From Macromonas bipunctata (GTDB lineage: Bacteria > Pseudomonadota > Gammaproteobacteria > Burkholderiales > Burkholderiaceae_C): a stretch of DNA of 64,000 nt. Under the pieces are notes generated by a model. That model ran no database searches, had not been told where the DNA came from, and saw only the letters and a list, made by a program, of their open reading frames with translations. Shown here in pieces: positions 16,962 through 25,393 of this stretch (position 1 is the first letter of the stretch; every line of letters starts with the position of its first letter). The DNA lies in contig NZ_NWBQ01000023.1 in NCBI RefSeq assembly GCF_002837135.1, forward strand, positions 1 through 64,000, given 5' to 3'. A program made the position numbers and the translations under genes.

Positions 16962-19013
16962 TCAGAACGCGAAGCCCACGCTCATGTGCAGGCGGTATTC
17001 GCGCGTGGCCAGCCCGTAGGCCAGATCGGCCTGCAGCGGCCCGACCGGGCTCTGGTAGCGTACGCCCGTGCCCACGCCGGTGTGGCGCTCGAAGTCGTTG
17101 ACGCGGTTGGCCACGGCGCCGCTGTCCACAAACAGCACCGCCTCCCACGGGCTGCGCTGGCCGTTGCGCCACAGCGGGCGTTGCCATTCCACGCTGACCA
17201 CGCCCAGCAGGTAGCCCGGATCCACGCCCAGGCCGCTGCTGCGCGGCACGCCTATGCTGCGCTGGGTGTAGCCACGCACGCTCTGGTCGCCCCCGGCCAG
17301 GAAGCGCTGCGTGCTGGGCACGGGCGCGCTGCCCTCGCGCCAGATGGCACCGCCTTCGAGCCGCAGCGCCAGCCGGCTGGGGCGGCTCGACGCCTGCGCC
17401 AGCGGCCAGTAGCCCTGCCAGCGCACCTTGCCGCGCAGATAGGGTTTTTGCACCTGCGCCAGCGTCAGGCCCACGCCCACCTCGGCGGCCAGGCCGTGGC
17501 CCTGGGTCGGGAAGGTCAGGTCGTTGAAGCGGCGCTGCGTCCAAGCGTAGTTGGCGCTGATGGCCACGTCGGCCTCGGGCTGCTGTGCCAGCGCCGGGTC
17601 GGTGGTGCGGGCGCGGTCGAGTTGCAGGAACAGGCTCTGGTCAAGCCAGGTGCTGTCCATGGCCTGGCCCGCGCGGATTTGCTGGCTGTGGGTGACGAGG
17701 CCGCCGGTGTCGGTGCGCTGCTGCAGCTGGGCGCCGGTGATCCAGCGCCGCCCGCGTTCGTTGACGGGCGAGGTCAGCTCGCTGCCCAGGGTGCTGGTGT
17801 CGCGCTCCAGTTGCAGCTTGGACACCGCGCGCCAGCCCAGCCCGGCGATCTGGTGGTGGGTGTGCTCCAGGCTCAGGCGCGCGCCGTTGTCGGTGCTGGC
17901 GCCTATGCCGGCCACCACTTTTTGCAGCCGCGCCTCGCGCACCCGCGCCCGCACCACGGCGTGCTCGGGGTCGCTGTCGGGGTCGAGCTGCACAAAGGCG
18001 GACTCGAAGTAGCCGCTGGCGCTCAGGCGTTGTTGCGCGGCTTGCAGCAGGGCCTCGTCGTAGGGCACGCCGGGGCGCACGCCGCCCAGGCGCACCAGGC
18101 GGCGCACCATGTCGGGGTCGTAGCGGCGGTGCCCGCGCACGTCGATCTCGTCGCCAAAGCGGTGGTGCGGGCCGGAGTCGATGGCCACTTCCAGCCGCGC
18201 GCTGTGGGTGGCGGGGTCGATGTCGGCCAGGCTGTGCGCCAGTTGCGCCTTGGGGTAGCGTTGCGCGCTGAAGCGGCGCAGCGCCTGGCCCTTGGCGCCG
18301 TCCCAGCCCGCTTGCGTGAACGTGCGGCCCCGGGGCAGGGCCCAGTCGGCGGTCAGGGCCTGGCGCTGTGGCGCGGCCTCGGGGCGGATCAGCGCGTCGC
18401 CGTAGAGCTGCAAGTCCACCGCCGTCACCCGCGTCAGCGGGCCGGGCTGCACGGTGATCCGCACCGTGGGGGGCTGCTGTGGGGATGTGGCGTCGCCGCT
18501 GGTGGGGGCGGGGGCGTTTGTGTTTTCGTCCAGCTCCAGCTGGATGACGGGTGCAAAGTGGCCCTGCGTGCCCAGCAGCTGGCGGATGTTGTCGGGCGCG
18601 GTGGCCAGCAGCTGCTCGAGCTCGCCGCGCGTCAGGTCGGGCAGCTCCTGGAAGCGGCGCAGCTCCAGGTGCTGGCGCAGGAAGGCGTCCAGCGGCGCCG
18701 GGGCGCTGATGTGCAGCAGGAACGGCGGCCCGCCGCTGCCCATGCTGCTGTCCGTGTCGGCCAGCGGGGTGCTGTGGTCGTCGCCGATGGCGGGGTTGGC
18801 GGGTACTGCCAAAGCAGCCGCATCGTCGCTGGGGCTGGCCACAGGTAAGGGCGCCGGTGCAGTGGCCGGTGCCGCTTCGGTTGCTGTGGCTGCGTTGGTC
18901 GTGCCCAAGGCGTCAGCGCCCCACGCGGCGGGCCAGCCGGTGGCGCACAGCAGCACCAGCGCAACGGCGGCCCGCTGGGGGCCACCCATCGGCAACGGCC
19001 CGCGCTTGGCCAT
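16962..19013 (-). CDS. tamA: Outer-membrane assembly protein TamA (BamA/Omp85 family)
   Basis: 683 residues. The signal peptide RAAVALVLLCATGWPAAWGADA is followed by a proline/alanine-rich linker, POTRA domains (GDEIDVRGHRRYDPDMVRRLV and neighbours) and a 16-strand Omp85 barrel. The barrel carries the family motif GGDQSVRGYTQRSIG and ends in phenylalanine (VGFAF), the usual C-terminal outer-membrane signal. Partner of TamB, whose gene follows 25 bp later. Starts 4 bp after the argH stop, so co-transcription with argH is likely. Confidence 0.93.
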   Translation of the reverse strand: MAKRGPLPMGGPQRAAVALVLLCATGWPAAWGADALGTTNAATATEAAPATAPAPLPVASPSDDAAALAVPANPAIGDDHSTPLADTDSSMGSGGPPFLLHISAPAPLDAFLRQHLELRRFQELPDLTRGELEQLLATAPDNIRQLLGTQGHFAPVIQLELDENTNAPAPTSGDATSPQQPPTVRITVQPGPLTRVTAVDLQLYGDALIRPEAAPQRQALTADWALPRGRTFTQAGWDGAKGQALRRFSAQRYPKAQLAHSLADIDPATHSARLEVAIDSGPHHRFGDEIDVRGHRRYDPDMVRRLVRLGGVRPGVPYDEALLQAAQQRLSASGYFESAFVQLDPDSDPEHAVVRARVREARLQKVVAGIGASTDNGARLSLEHTHHQIAGLGWRAVSKLQLERDTSTLGSELTSPVNERGRRWITGAQLQQRTDTGGLVTHSQQIRAGQAMDSTWLDQSLFLQLDRARTTDPALAQQPEADVAISANYAWTQRRFNDLTFPTQGHGLAAEVGVGLTLAQVQKPYLRGKVRWQGYWPLAQASSRPSRLALRLEGGAIWREGSAPVPSTQRFLAGGDQSVRGYTQRSIGVPRSSGLGVDPGYLLGVVSVEWQRPLWRNGQRSPWEAVLFVDSGAVANRVNDFERHTGVGTGVRYQSPVGPLQADLAYGLATREYRLHMSVGFAF

Positions 19014-19017
19014 TGCG

Positions 19018-20469
19018 TCAGTTCAGGCGTGCGCGGTGGCGCTCGATCTGGGCGCGCACCTGCGCCGGGGCGGTGCCGCCCAGCGTGTTGCGGGCGTTCA
19101 AGCTGCCGCGCAGGCTCAGGCAGTCGTACACATCCTGCTCGATGGAAGCGTGGAAACCTTGCAGCACTTCCAGCGGTAGTTCCGACAGATCCACCAGGTG
19201 CGCTTGTGCGCTTTTGACGGCGTGGGCCACGGTCTCGTGCGCGTCGCGGAAGGGCACGCCCTTTTTCACCAAGTAGTCGGCCAAGTCGGTGGCGGTGGCG
19301 TAGCCCTTCTTGGCCGCGTCTTCCATCGCTTGGGGGTTGACGCTCAGGCCGCCTTCTTTTTGGCCGGTGGCGGGGTTGAGCTGGCCGCCAATCATTTCGG
19401 CAAAGATGCGCAGCGTGTCCTTGAGCGTGTCCACGGTGTCGAACAGCGGCTCTTTGTCTTCCTGGTTGTCTTTGTTGTAGGCCAGCGGCTGGCCTTTCAT
19501 CAGCGTGATGAGGCCCATCAAGTGGCCCACCACACGGCCCGTTTTGCCGCGCGCCAGTTCGGGCACGTCGGGGTTTTTCTTCTGCGGCATGATGGAGCTG
19601 CCGGTGGTGAAGCGGTCGGCAATGCGGATGAAGCCAAAGTTCTGGCTCATCCACACAATCAATTCTTCGCTCAGGCGGCTGATGTGGACCATGCACAGGC
19701 TGGCGGCGGCGGTAAATTCAATGGCAAAGTCGCGGTCGCTCACCGCGTCCAGGCTGTTCTGGCACAGCTGCGCTTCGCCGTTGTCATCGACCATGCCCAG
19801 CGTGCGCGCCACACGGGCGCGGTCCAGCGGGTAGGTGGTGCCCGCCAGCGCGGCGCTGCCCAGTGGCAGGCGGTTGGTGCGGCGGCGCACGTCGGCCATG
19901 CGTTCGGCGTCGCGGGCAAACATTTCCACATAGGCCAGCAGGTGGTGGCCAAAGCTCACGGGTTGCGCCACTTGCAGGTGGGTAAAGCCGGGCAGAATCA
20001 CATCCACGTTGGCGGCGGCAATGTCCACCAGCGCCTGTTGCAGCTCGGTCAGCAAGCCGCCGATGGTGTCGATCTCGCCACGCAGCCACAGGCGTACGTC
20101 GGTGGCCACCTGGTCGTTGCGGCTGCGGCCCGTGTGCAGGCGTTTGCCCGCATCGCCCACCAGCTGGGTCAGGCGCGCCTCGATGTTGAGGTGTACGTCT
20201 TCCAGATCCAGTTTCCAGTCGAAGGCACCGGATTCGATCTCTTGCGTGATCTGCGCCATGCCGCGCTGGATGGCGGCCAAATCGTCGGTGCTGATGATGC
20301 CTTGCGCGGCCAGCATGTCGGCGTGGGCCAGACTGCCCGCAATGTCGGCTTGCCACAGGCGTTTGTCAAAAAACACGCTGGCGGTGTAGCGTTTGACCAA
20401 CTCGCTCATGGGCTCCGAAAAAAGCGCGGACCAGGCCTGGGATTTGGTGTCGAGTTGGTTTTGGGACAT
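19018..20469 (-). CDS. argH: Argininosuccinate lyase
   Basis: 483 residues from the ATG at 20469. The fumarase-superfamily signature [12 protein letters not shown] is intact, and [14 protein letters not shown] and [13 protein letters not shown] carry further active-site residues. It cleaves argininosuccinate to arginine and fumarate, the last step of arginine synthesis. In Pseudomonas argH stands next to algZ-algR-hemC; here the space to algR is filled by mscS, an SH3 gene and ectCBA. A hairpin terminator separates it from mscS upstream. Confidence 0.97.
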   Translation of the reverse strand: MSQNQLDTKSQAWSALFSEPMSELVKRYTASVFFDKRLWQADIAGSLAHADMLAAQGIISTDDLAAIQRGMAQITQEIESGAFDWKLDLEDVHLNIEARLTQLVGDAGKRLHTGRSRNDQVATDVRLWLRGEIDTIGGLLTELQQALVDIAAANVDVILPGFTHLQVAQPVSFGHHLLAYVEMFARDAERMADVRRRTNRLPLGSAALAGTTYPLDRARVARTLGMVDDNGEAQLCQNSLDAVSDRDFAIEFTAAASLCMVHISRLSEELIVWMSQNFGFIRIADRFTTGSSIMPQKKNPDVPELARGKTGRVVGHLMGLITLMKGQPLAYNKDNQEDKEPLFDTVDTLKDTLRIFAEMIGGQLNPATGQKEGGLSVNPQAMEDAAKKGYATATDLADYLVKKGVPFRDAHETVAHAVKSAQAHLVDLSELPLEVLQGFHASIEQDVYDCLSLRGSLNARNTLGGTAPAQVRAQIERHRARLN

Positions 20470-20518
20470 GGCGTGTGAAAGGCTGGGGCGCTGCGCCCCG
20501 CCGAAGATGAACAACAGA

Positions 20519-20543
20519 AGACCGGATTTTAGCCATCCGGTCT
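20519..20543 (-). terminator. Terminator after mscS
   Basis: Perfect 9-bp stem AGACCGGAT / ATCCGGTCT with a 7-nt loop, 13 bp after the mscS stop and before argH. The following minus-strand sequence (TCTGTTGTT) is only moderately U-rich. Confidence 0.7.
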
Positions 20544-20555
20544 GCCGTGCGCGTG

Positions 20556-21701
20556 TCAGCGCCGTGCCGCCGTGGGCGCCAGCGGGTCGGGCAGCTCCTG
20601 CGGCCAGCCCTCGGCGGGGGGCGCCGTGCTGGCAATGTGCAGCGTCTGGGTCGGTAAGGCGAACTCGGCACCGTGCGCCTGCACGATCTGCATGATGCGC
20701 AGCAGCACGTCTTCCTTGACGGCGTGGTACTTGACCCACTCGGTGGTCCTGGTGAAGCAGTACACCATGAACTCCAGGTGCGAGGCGCCGTAGGCGTTGA
20801 AGTGCACGATCTGCGTCTGCGTCGCGTCCAGCTCCGGGTGCTCGCGCAGCATCTGGCGCACCGCGTTGCAGATGCTGGCCATGTGCTGGCCGTCCTCATA
20901 GCGTATGCCCAGGTTCTCCGAGATGCGCCGGTGCGTCATGCGCGAGGGGTTTTCCACCACGATGCTGGCAAACATGGAGTTGGGAATGTAGAGCGGACGC
21001 TTGTCGAAGGTGCGCAGCCGCGTCAGGCGCCAGCCGATGTCCTCCACCGTACCCTCGATGTTGCGGTCGGGCGAGCGCACCCAGTCGCCCACCGAGAACG
21101 GCTTGTCCAGGTAGATCATCAGCCCGCCAAAGAAGTTGGACAGCAAGTCCTTGGACGCAAAGCCGATGGCCACGCCGCCGATGCCGCCAAAGGCCAGCAC
21201 GCCCGAGATCGAGTAGCCCAGCGTCTGCAGCGCCACCAACGTGGCCGTGATGACCACCGACAGCCGCAGCAGCTTGGCCACGGCGCGCGCGGTGGTCTCG
21301 TCCATCGACTTGCCGGTGCAGCTGCGGCTGCACAGGTTGTGCTCGATGTGGGTGATGAAGCGCGTCAGGAACAGCGTGCCCACCACAATGAAGGCAATGC
21401 GCCGCACCTGGGGCATGTAGGCAAATATGGCGCTGGGCTCGATGGCCTCCAGGATCTCGGCCGCCACCGACAGCCCGATGACCCACATCAGCAGCCGCAC
21501 GGGCAGCACCGCCGCCGATAGCAGCGCGTCGTCCCAGAGCGAGTTGGTGCCTTGCACCGCGCGCTCGGCCACGCGCACCAGCCGCATCAGGACGAAGTTG
21601 CAGCCCACCGTGGCCACCACCACCATGAACAGCTGCACCAGCCAGATGCGCGGGTCGGGCGAGATCTGGAAGTAGGTGTGCCAGATGTCGGACAGGTTCA
21701 T
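20556..21701 (-). CDS. MscS-family mechanosensitive channel
   Basis: 381 residues. Several N-terminal membrane segments ([36 protein letters not shown]) precede the pore-lining helix and MscS signature [20 protein letters not shown], then the beta domain VGDWVRSP ... [17 protein letters not shown]. It would open on hypo-osmotic shock and release solutes. It begins 2 bp after the SH3-domain gene, at the end of a transcript that begins with ectABC, so release channel and ectoine synthesis are probably co-expressed. Whether it is MscS itself or an MscM-like paralogue cannot be told. Confidence 0.9.
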   Translation of the reverse strand: MNLSDIWHTYFQISPDPRIWLVQLFMVVVATVGCNFVLMRLVRVAERAVQGTNSLWDDALLSAAVLPVRLLMWVIGLSVAAEILEAIEPSAIFAYMPQVRRIAFIVVGTLFLTRFITHIEHNLCSRSCTGKSMDETTARAVAKLLRLSVVITATLVALQTLGYSISGVLAFGGIGGVAIGFASKDLLSNFFGGLMIYLDKPFSVGDWVRSPDRNIEGTVEDIGWRLTRLRTFDKRPLYIPNSMFASIVVENPSRMTHRRISENLGIRYEDGQHMASICNAVRQMLREHPELDATQTQIVHFNAYGASHLEFMVYCFTRTTEWVKYHAVKEDVLLRIMQIVQAHGAEFALPTQTLHIASTAPPAEGWPQELPDPLAPTAARR

Positions 21702-21703
21702 GC

Positions 21704-22207
21704 TTACCACCCCCACAGCAGGGGGCGCGATACCCAGCCCCGCAAGCCGTTTTCTTTTTCCACGCGCACCCACGACGGCTGACGCGCCAGCGTGCGCAGC
21801 ACCTCGCCATACTGGGCCTGGCCCAGCACGCGGTGCTGCAGGCCCGGGCCGCTGCGCACGTTGGCCACGCCGGACTTGACGATGTGGTGCGGTGCGCGGC
21901 TGTTCGTCAGCGAACGGGCCACCCAGCCGGTGTCGTTCTCGAAGTCGCGCACCTGCAGCCACTGGCCCTTGCGCCCGACCACCTGGAGCGGAAAGCCCTG
22001 GCCCAGCTGCCACAGCGTGGCGTGTTGCGTGCCCGGCCCGGCCCGCATGTTGAGCACCTTGTGGCGCACGCTGACCATGTCGGACGCCTGCGCGCCCGTT
22101 GGCCAGGCCGCCACGGTCATGGCCAGGCCTGCGCACAGCGCGCTGCCCAGCGCAAAGCGGCGGGGCGCCTGATGCCCCCTGTGCCGGTTCAATCTGCCTT
22201 GTAGCAA
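21704..22207 (-). CDS. Secreted bacterial SH3-domain protein
   Basis: 167 residues from a TTG at 22207, chosen because AAGGAG lies 6 bp upstream; a longer TTG start at 22237 lacks such a site. A signal peptide (FALGSALCAGLAMTVAAWPTGAQA) is followed by two SH3b repeats: VLNMRAGPGTQHATLWQLGQ and VANVRSGPGLQHRVLGQAQY. Such proteins bind cell-wall components in the periplasm. It is 62 bp after ectC and directly coupled to mscS, suggesting a link to envelope integrity under osmotic change; this is inference. Confidence 0.82.
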   Translation of the reverse strand: MLQGRLNRHRGHQAPRRFALGSALCAGLAMTVAAWPTGAQASDMVSVRHKVLNMRAGPGTQHATLWQLGQGFPLQVVGRKGQWLQVRDFENDTGWVARSLTNSRAPHHIVKSGVANVRSGPGLQHRVLGQAQYGEVLRTLARQPSWVRVEKENGLRGWVSRPLLWGW

Positions 22208-22269
22208 TCGGGACTCCTTGATGGGTTCGTACCGCAAGCGGGTGTCAGACGTCGATTGTGCCTGTCGCG

Positions 22270-22659
22270 TCAGTCGGCCAGCGCGTAGGCACCACTGGCG
22301 TCGTGTACCTCGCGGCCGGTCAGCGGCGGGTTGAACACGCAGACCATGCGCATGTGGGTGCCCTGGTTGGCGCGCAGGATGTGGCGGTCGTGCTGGTTGA
22401 GGCAGTACAGCGTGCCAGGGCGGATGGGGTGGGTCACGCCCGTGGCCAGGTCCACGATCTCGCCTGCGCCCTCAATGCAGTACACGGTCTCGAAGTGGTT
22501 TTTGTACTCGAACTCGTGTTCGGTGCCGGGCTTGATGAGGGTGTCGTTGACGGAGTAGCCCACGCCCGCGTCCTGGTAGATGAGGCGACGGCTGTTCCAG
22601 CCTGCGGTGTCCACGTCGGCGGCGGTGCCAATGACGTCGTCCAGGTGTTTCACGATCAT
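22270..22659 (-). CDS. ectC: L-ectoine synthase
   Basis: 129 residues, the family length. Cupin protein that closes N-gamma-acetyl-diaminobutyrate to ectoine. Family motifs are MIVKHLDDVIGT, TLIKPGTEHEFEYKNHFE, VYCIEGAGEIVDLATG and LNQHDRHILRA. The ATG at 22659 has AGGAT about 8 bp ahead. It follows ectB by 85 bp containing a heptanucleotide tandem repeat. Confidence 0.96.
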   Translation of the reverse strand: MIVKHLDDVIGTAADVDTAGWNSRRLIYQDAGVGYSVNDTLIKPGTEHEFEYKNHFETVYCIEGAGEIVDLATGVTHPIRPGTLYCLNQHDRHILRANQGTHMRMVCVFNPPLTGREVHDASGAYALAD

Positions 22660-22680
22660 GTCGGGGATCCTTTCTGTCTG

Positions 22681-22713
22681 TGTGTTGTGTGTTGTGTGTT
22701 GTGTGTTGTGTGT
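22681..22713. repeat. Heptanucleotide tandem repeat between ectB and ectC
   Basis: Four perfect copies of TGTGTTG (22681-22708) plus a partial fifth, 22 bp upstream of the ectC start and outside both genes. Slippage would change the ectB-ectC spacing. Confidence 0.9.
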
Positions 22714-22744
22714 GGTGCCGTGGTCTGTTCTGGCGGGCAGGGCG

Positions 22745-24040
22745 TCAGGCCGCCTTGGCCAGTTCGGCGCAGGCCTGGGGCTGGGCATCGGCCTGGCCGA
22801 GCACGGCCTGGAGGCTGGTCTCGATCACGTCCAGCCCGTGCTGGAGTTCCTCGTCGCTGATGGTCAGGCTGGGCAGCAGCTTGAGCACCTGGTCATCGAT
22901 GCCGGCGGTCTCGATGATCAGGCCGCGCTCGAAGCAGGCTTGCGAGATGCGCCCGGCCAGCGTGGCGTCGCTGAACTCCACGCCCCAGATCAGGCCACGG
23001 CCGCGCACCTGGGCGCCCGGCGTGAGGCGTTGCACCATGCGCTGGAGCTGGCGCTCGACCAGGGCGCCCTTGCGCGCTACGTCGCGCGCCAGGGTGTCGC
23101 TTTCCCAGTGGGCCAGCGCGGCGGTGGCGGTCACGAAGGCCGGGTTGTGGCCCCGGAAGGTGCCGTTGTGCTCGCCCGGCGCCCACTGGTCGAACTCGGG
23201 CTTCATCAGCACCAGCGCCAGCGGCAGGCCGTAGCCCGAGAGCGACTTGGACAGCGTGACGATGTCGGGCACGATGCCCGCCTCCTCAAAGCTGAAGAAG
23301 CCGCCGGTGCGCCCGCAGCCGACCTGGATGTCGTCGGCAATCAGCAGGATGCCGTGCTCGGCGGTGATGCGGCGCAGGCGCTGCAGCCACTCCACGCTGG
23401 CCACGTTGACGCCACCTTCGGCCTGCACGGTTTCCAGGATCACGGCAGCGGGCTTGTCCATGCCACTGCCACCGTCCTTGAGCAGGGCCTCGAAGTAGTC
23501 CAGCGTGTCGGTGTCGGCACCCAGGTAGCCGTCGAACGGCACCGAGGCGCTGTGGCCCAGCGGCACGCCCGCGCCGGCGCGCTTGAAGCCGTTGCCGGTC
23601 ACGGCCAGCGCGCCCAGCGTCATGCCGTGGAAGGCGTTGGTGAAGCCCACCACCTGCTCGCGCCCGGTGACCTTGCGCGCCAGCTTGAGCGCGGCTTCCA
23701 CCGCGTTGGTGCCGGTGGGGCCGGGGAACTGGAATTTGTAGTGCAGGCCGCGCGGCTGCAGGATCACCTCGTTGAAGCGCTCAATGAAGCGCTGCTTGGC
23801 CTCGGTGTACATGTCCAGCGAGTGGGTGATGCCGTCGCGCATCAGGTAGGCCAGCAAGGCCTGCTTGATCTTGTCGGGGTTGTGGCCGTAGTTGAGCACG
23901 CCAGCGCCGCAGAAGAAGTCCAGGTAGCGCTGGCCGCTGGTGTCGGTCATCCACGCGCCCTTGGCGCTGCTGAAGACGGTGGGAAAGCTGCGGCAGTAGC
24001 CACGTACCTCGGATTCGTATTGTTCAAATGTATTTGTCAT
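22745..24040 (-). CDS. ectB: Diaminobutyrate-2-oxoglutarate aminotransferase
   Basis: 431 residues from the ATG at 24040 (AGGA about 10 bp upstream). Class III PLP aminotransferase making L-2,4-diaminobutyrate from aspartate semialdehyde, the first step to ectoine. The N-terminus MTNTFEQYESEVRGYCRSFP is typical of EctB, DIQVGCGRTGGFFSFE holds the PLP-binding aspartate, and TLSKSLSGYGLPLA the Schiff-base lysine. Second gene of the ectABC operon. Confidence 0.97.
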   Translation of the reverse strand: MTNTFEQYESEVRGYCRSFPTVFSSAKGAWMTDTSGQRYLDFFCGAGVLNYGHNPDKIKQALLAYLMRDGITHSLDMYTEAKQRFIERFNEVILQPRGLHYKFQFPGPTGTNAVEAALKLARKVTGREQVVGFTNAFHGMTLGALAVTGNGFKRAGAGVPLGHSASVPFDGYLGADTDTLDYFEALLKDGGSGMDKPAAVILETVQAEGGVNVASVEWLQRLRRITAEHGILLIADDIQVGCGRTGGFFSFEEAGIVPDIVTLSKSLSGYGLPLALVLMKPEFDQWAPGEHNGTFRGHNPAFVTATAALAHWESDTLARDVARKGALVERQLQRMVQRLTPGAQVRGRGLIWGVEFSDATLAGRISQACFERGLIIETAGIDDQVLKLLPSLTISDEELQHGLDVIETSLQAVLGQADAQPQACAELAKAA

Positions 24041-24082
24041 GGGGGTTGTTCCTGGTGGTTGTGGTGGAAAGGGGAGGGGCAT

Positions 24083-24592
24083 CTACGCCAGCGGGCCGAT
24101 GCGGTACAGCGGCTCGGCGGCATGCCCGGAGGGGAACAGTTCGGCGCCAAAGTGCGGGCTGACGTGGCAGGCTGTGCCAAGCCCGTGTGCCAGGCGGCGA
24201 AACAGCGCCTGCGAGGCGGCGTTGTCGTCGGCCACCGTGGCGGTGATCCAGCGGCAACCCGCGTTGGCGGGCAGTGCGCGCCAGTGTTGCAGCAGCTGCA
24301 GGCCCAGCCCCTGGCCCTGGTGGCTGGGGCGCACGCCCACTTGCCATACAAAGGCTGTGCCGGGTTCGCGCGGCGGGTGGTAGCCCACCACGGCGCCCAC
24401 CAGCTGCCCGTCCTGCTCGGCCACCAGGCAGGTGTCGGCAAAGTCGGTGGCAAACAGCACGTAGCAATAGGCCGAATTCGCCTCCAGCGTTCCCGTGGCC
24501 TGCACCAGCTGCCACAGCGCCGTGCCGTCGCCGGGGCGCGGGGTGCGCAACTGCAAGGTCTGGGGGCTGGGTGCGGTGTGGTGATGGGGCAT
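24083..24592 (-). CDS. ectA: L-2,4-diaminobutyrate N-acetyltransferase
   Basis: 169 residues, GNAT fold. RTPRPGDGTALWQLVQATG, LEANSAYCYVLFATDFADTC and VRPSHQGQGLGLQLLQHW (acetyl-CoA loop) are EctA features. It acetylates diaminobutyrate, the second step of ectoine synthesis. First gene of the operon, 42 bp before ectB. No ectD or aspartokinase gene is attached, so ectoine rather than hydroxyectoine is the expected product from this locus. Confidence 0.96.
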   Translation of the reverse strand: MPHHHTAPSPQTLQLRTPRPGDGTALWQLVQATGTLEANSAYCYVLFATDFADTCLVAEQDGQLVGAVVGYHPPREPGTAFVWQVGVRPSHQGQGLGLQLLQHWRALPANAGCRWITATVADDNAASQALFRRLAHGLGTACHVSPHFGAELFPSGHAAEPLYRIGPLA

Positions 24593-24613
24593 GCGGTGCG
24601 GTTTGGTGAAAGT

Positions 24614-24663
24614 ATTTGTACAAATTCTTTTTTTAGCCTACACCAGCTGGCCCGATCGTGCAA
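24614..24663 (-). promoter_or_regulatory. ectA promoter with perfect operator-like palindrome
   Basis: On the minus strand TTGCAC (24658-24663) and TAGGCT (24635-24640) are separated by 17 bp, a good sigma70 arrangement. Ten bases after the -10 is the perfect 12-bp palindrome ATTTGTACAAAT (24614-24625), covering the likely start of transcription, where a repressor would block. The rest of 24641-24820 holds no gene. Confidence 0.6.
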
Positions 24664-24820
24664 GTTGCCACGCTGCAAGTACCGCTGGCCTGTGTGGTCT
24701 ACTGTGGTTAAACTGTTGTCAAGTGGCCAGGAAATGCCGTTTTCTGCAGCGATAGGCCACGCAACAACCCGAAAACGCCAGGCCGTTGGCCGTGGCTCAA
24801 CTTGCAAAAAAGGCGCACGC

Positions 24821-25300
24821 ATGGTGTTGAATGTCTGGGCGGTGGATGACGTGGGCAACGCGCTGGAGGCCGCCTGGCTGCCGGGGGGCACGCCTTGGCC
24901 CGGTGGCGGCGGTGCCAGCCCGGCGGGTGGCGCTGCGCTGGGGCGGGCCGGGGCCGACTGCCTGCCCATCCACCACCGCCGCCGCCTGGAATGCGTGCCC
25001 GTGGCCGATGTGGTGTACCTCAAGGCCGAGCTCAAGTACGTGACCGTGCGCACCGCGCAGCGCACCTACCTGTACGACGGCAGCCTGTGCGAGCTGGAGC
25101 GGCGCCACCCCGAGCTGTGGCTGCGCATCCACCGCAACGCGCTGGTGGCGCGCCGCTGTCTGCAAGCCCTGCAGCGTTGCCCGGCGGATGAGGGTGTGGG
25201 CGGGGGCTGGTGCGTGCAGCTGCAGGGCGTGCCCGAAAGGTTGCCGGTGTCGCGCCGTCTGCTGGCCACGGTGCGGGCGGCGTGGGCCGACCGGGCCTGA
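24821..25300 (+). CDS. AlgR-like LytTR DNA-binding protein lacking its receiver domain
   Basis: 159 residues. Residues about 50-155 are a full LytTR domain of AlgR type: HHRRRLECVPVADVVYLKAE, LKYVTVRTAQRTYL, LWLRIHRNALVARRC, RLPVSRRLLATVRAAW. The N-terminal receiver of AlgR (about 120 residues with the phospho-aspartate) is reduced to a fragment, VLNVWAVDD, and a glycine/proline-rich stretch. The next gene is hemC, as for algR in Pseudomonas, but the partner kinase gene algZ/fimS is missing. The protein may bind DNA without phosphorylation control or be inactive. Confidence 0.8.
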   Translation: MVLNVWAVDDVGNALEAAWLPGGTPWPGGGGASPAGGAALGRAGADCLPIHHRRRLECVPVADVVYLKAELKYVTVRTAQRTYLYDGSLCELERRHPELWLRIHRNALVARRCLQALQRCPADEGVGGGWCVQLQGVPERLPVSRRLLATVRAAWADRA

Positions 25301-25393
25301 CGTCTGCGCGTGCTAGCATCCTTGCTTGGCTGGCCGTGGTCGGGGCGTTGCTTCCCGCTGGCCTTTGGTGTTGTTTTGCAGGGCTGTTGTGCT

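Noticed and set aside
22580-24820. Very long plus-strand open frame running through ectB and ectA into the LytTR gene
   Set aside because: Only its last 159 codons encode a recognisable protein; the rest is antisense to ectA/ectB, which are certain.
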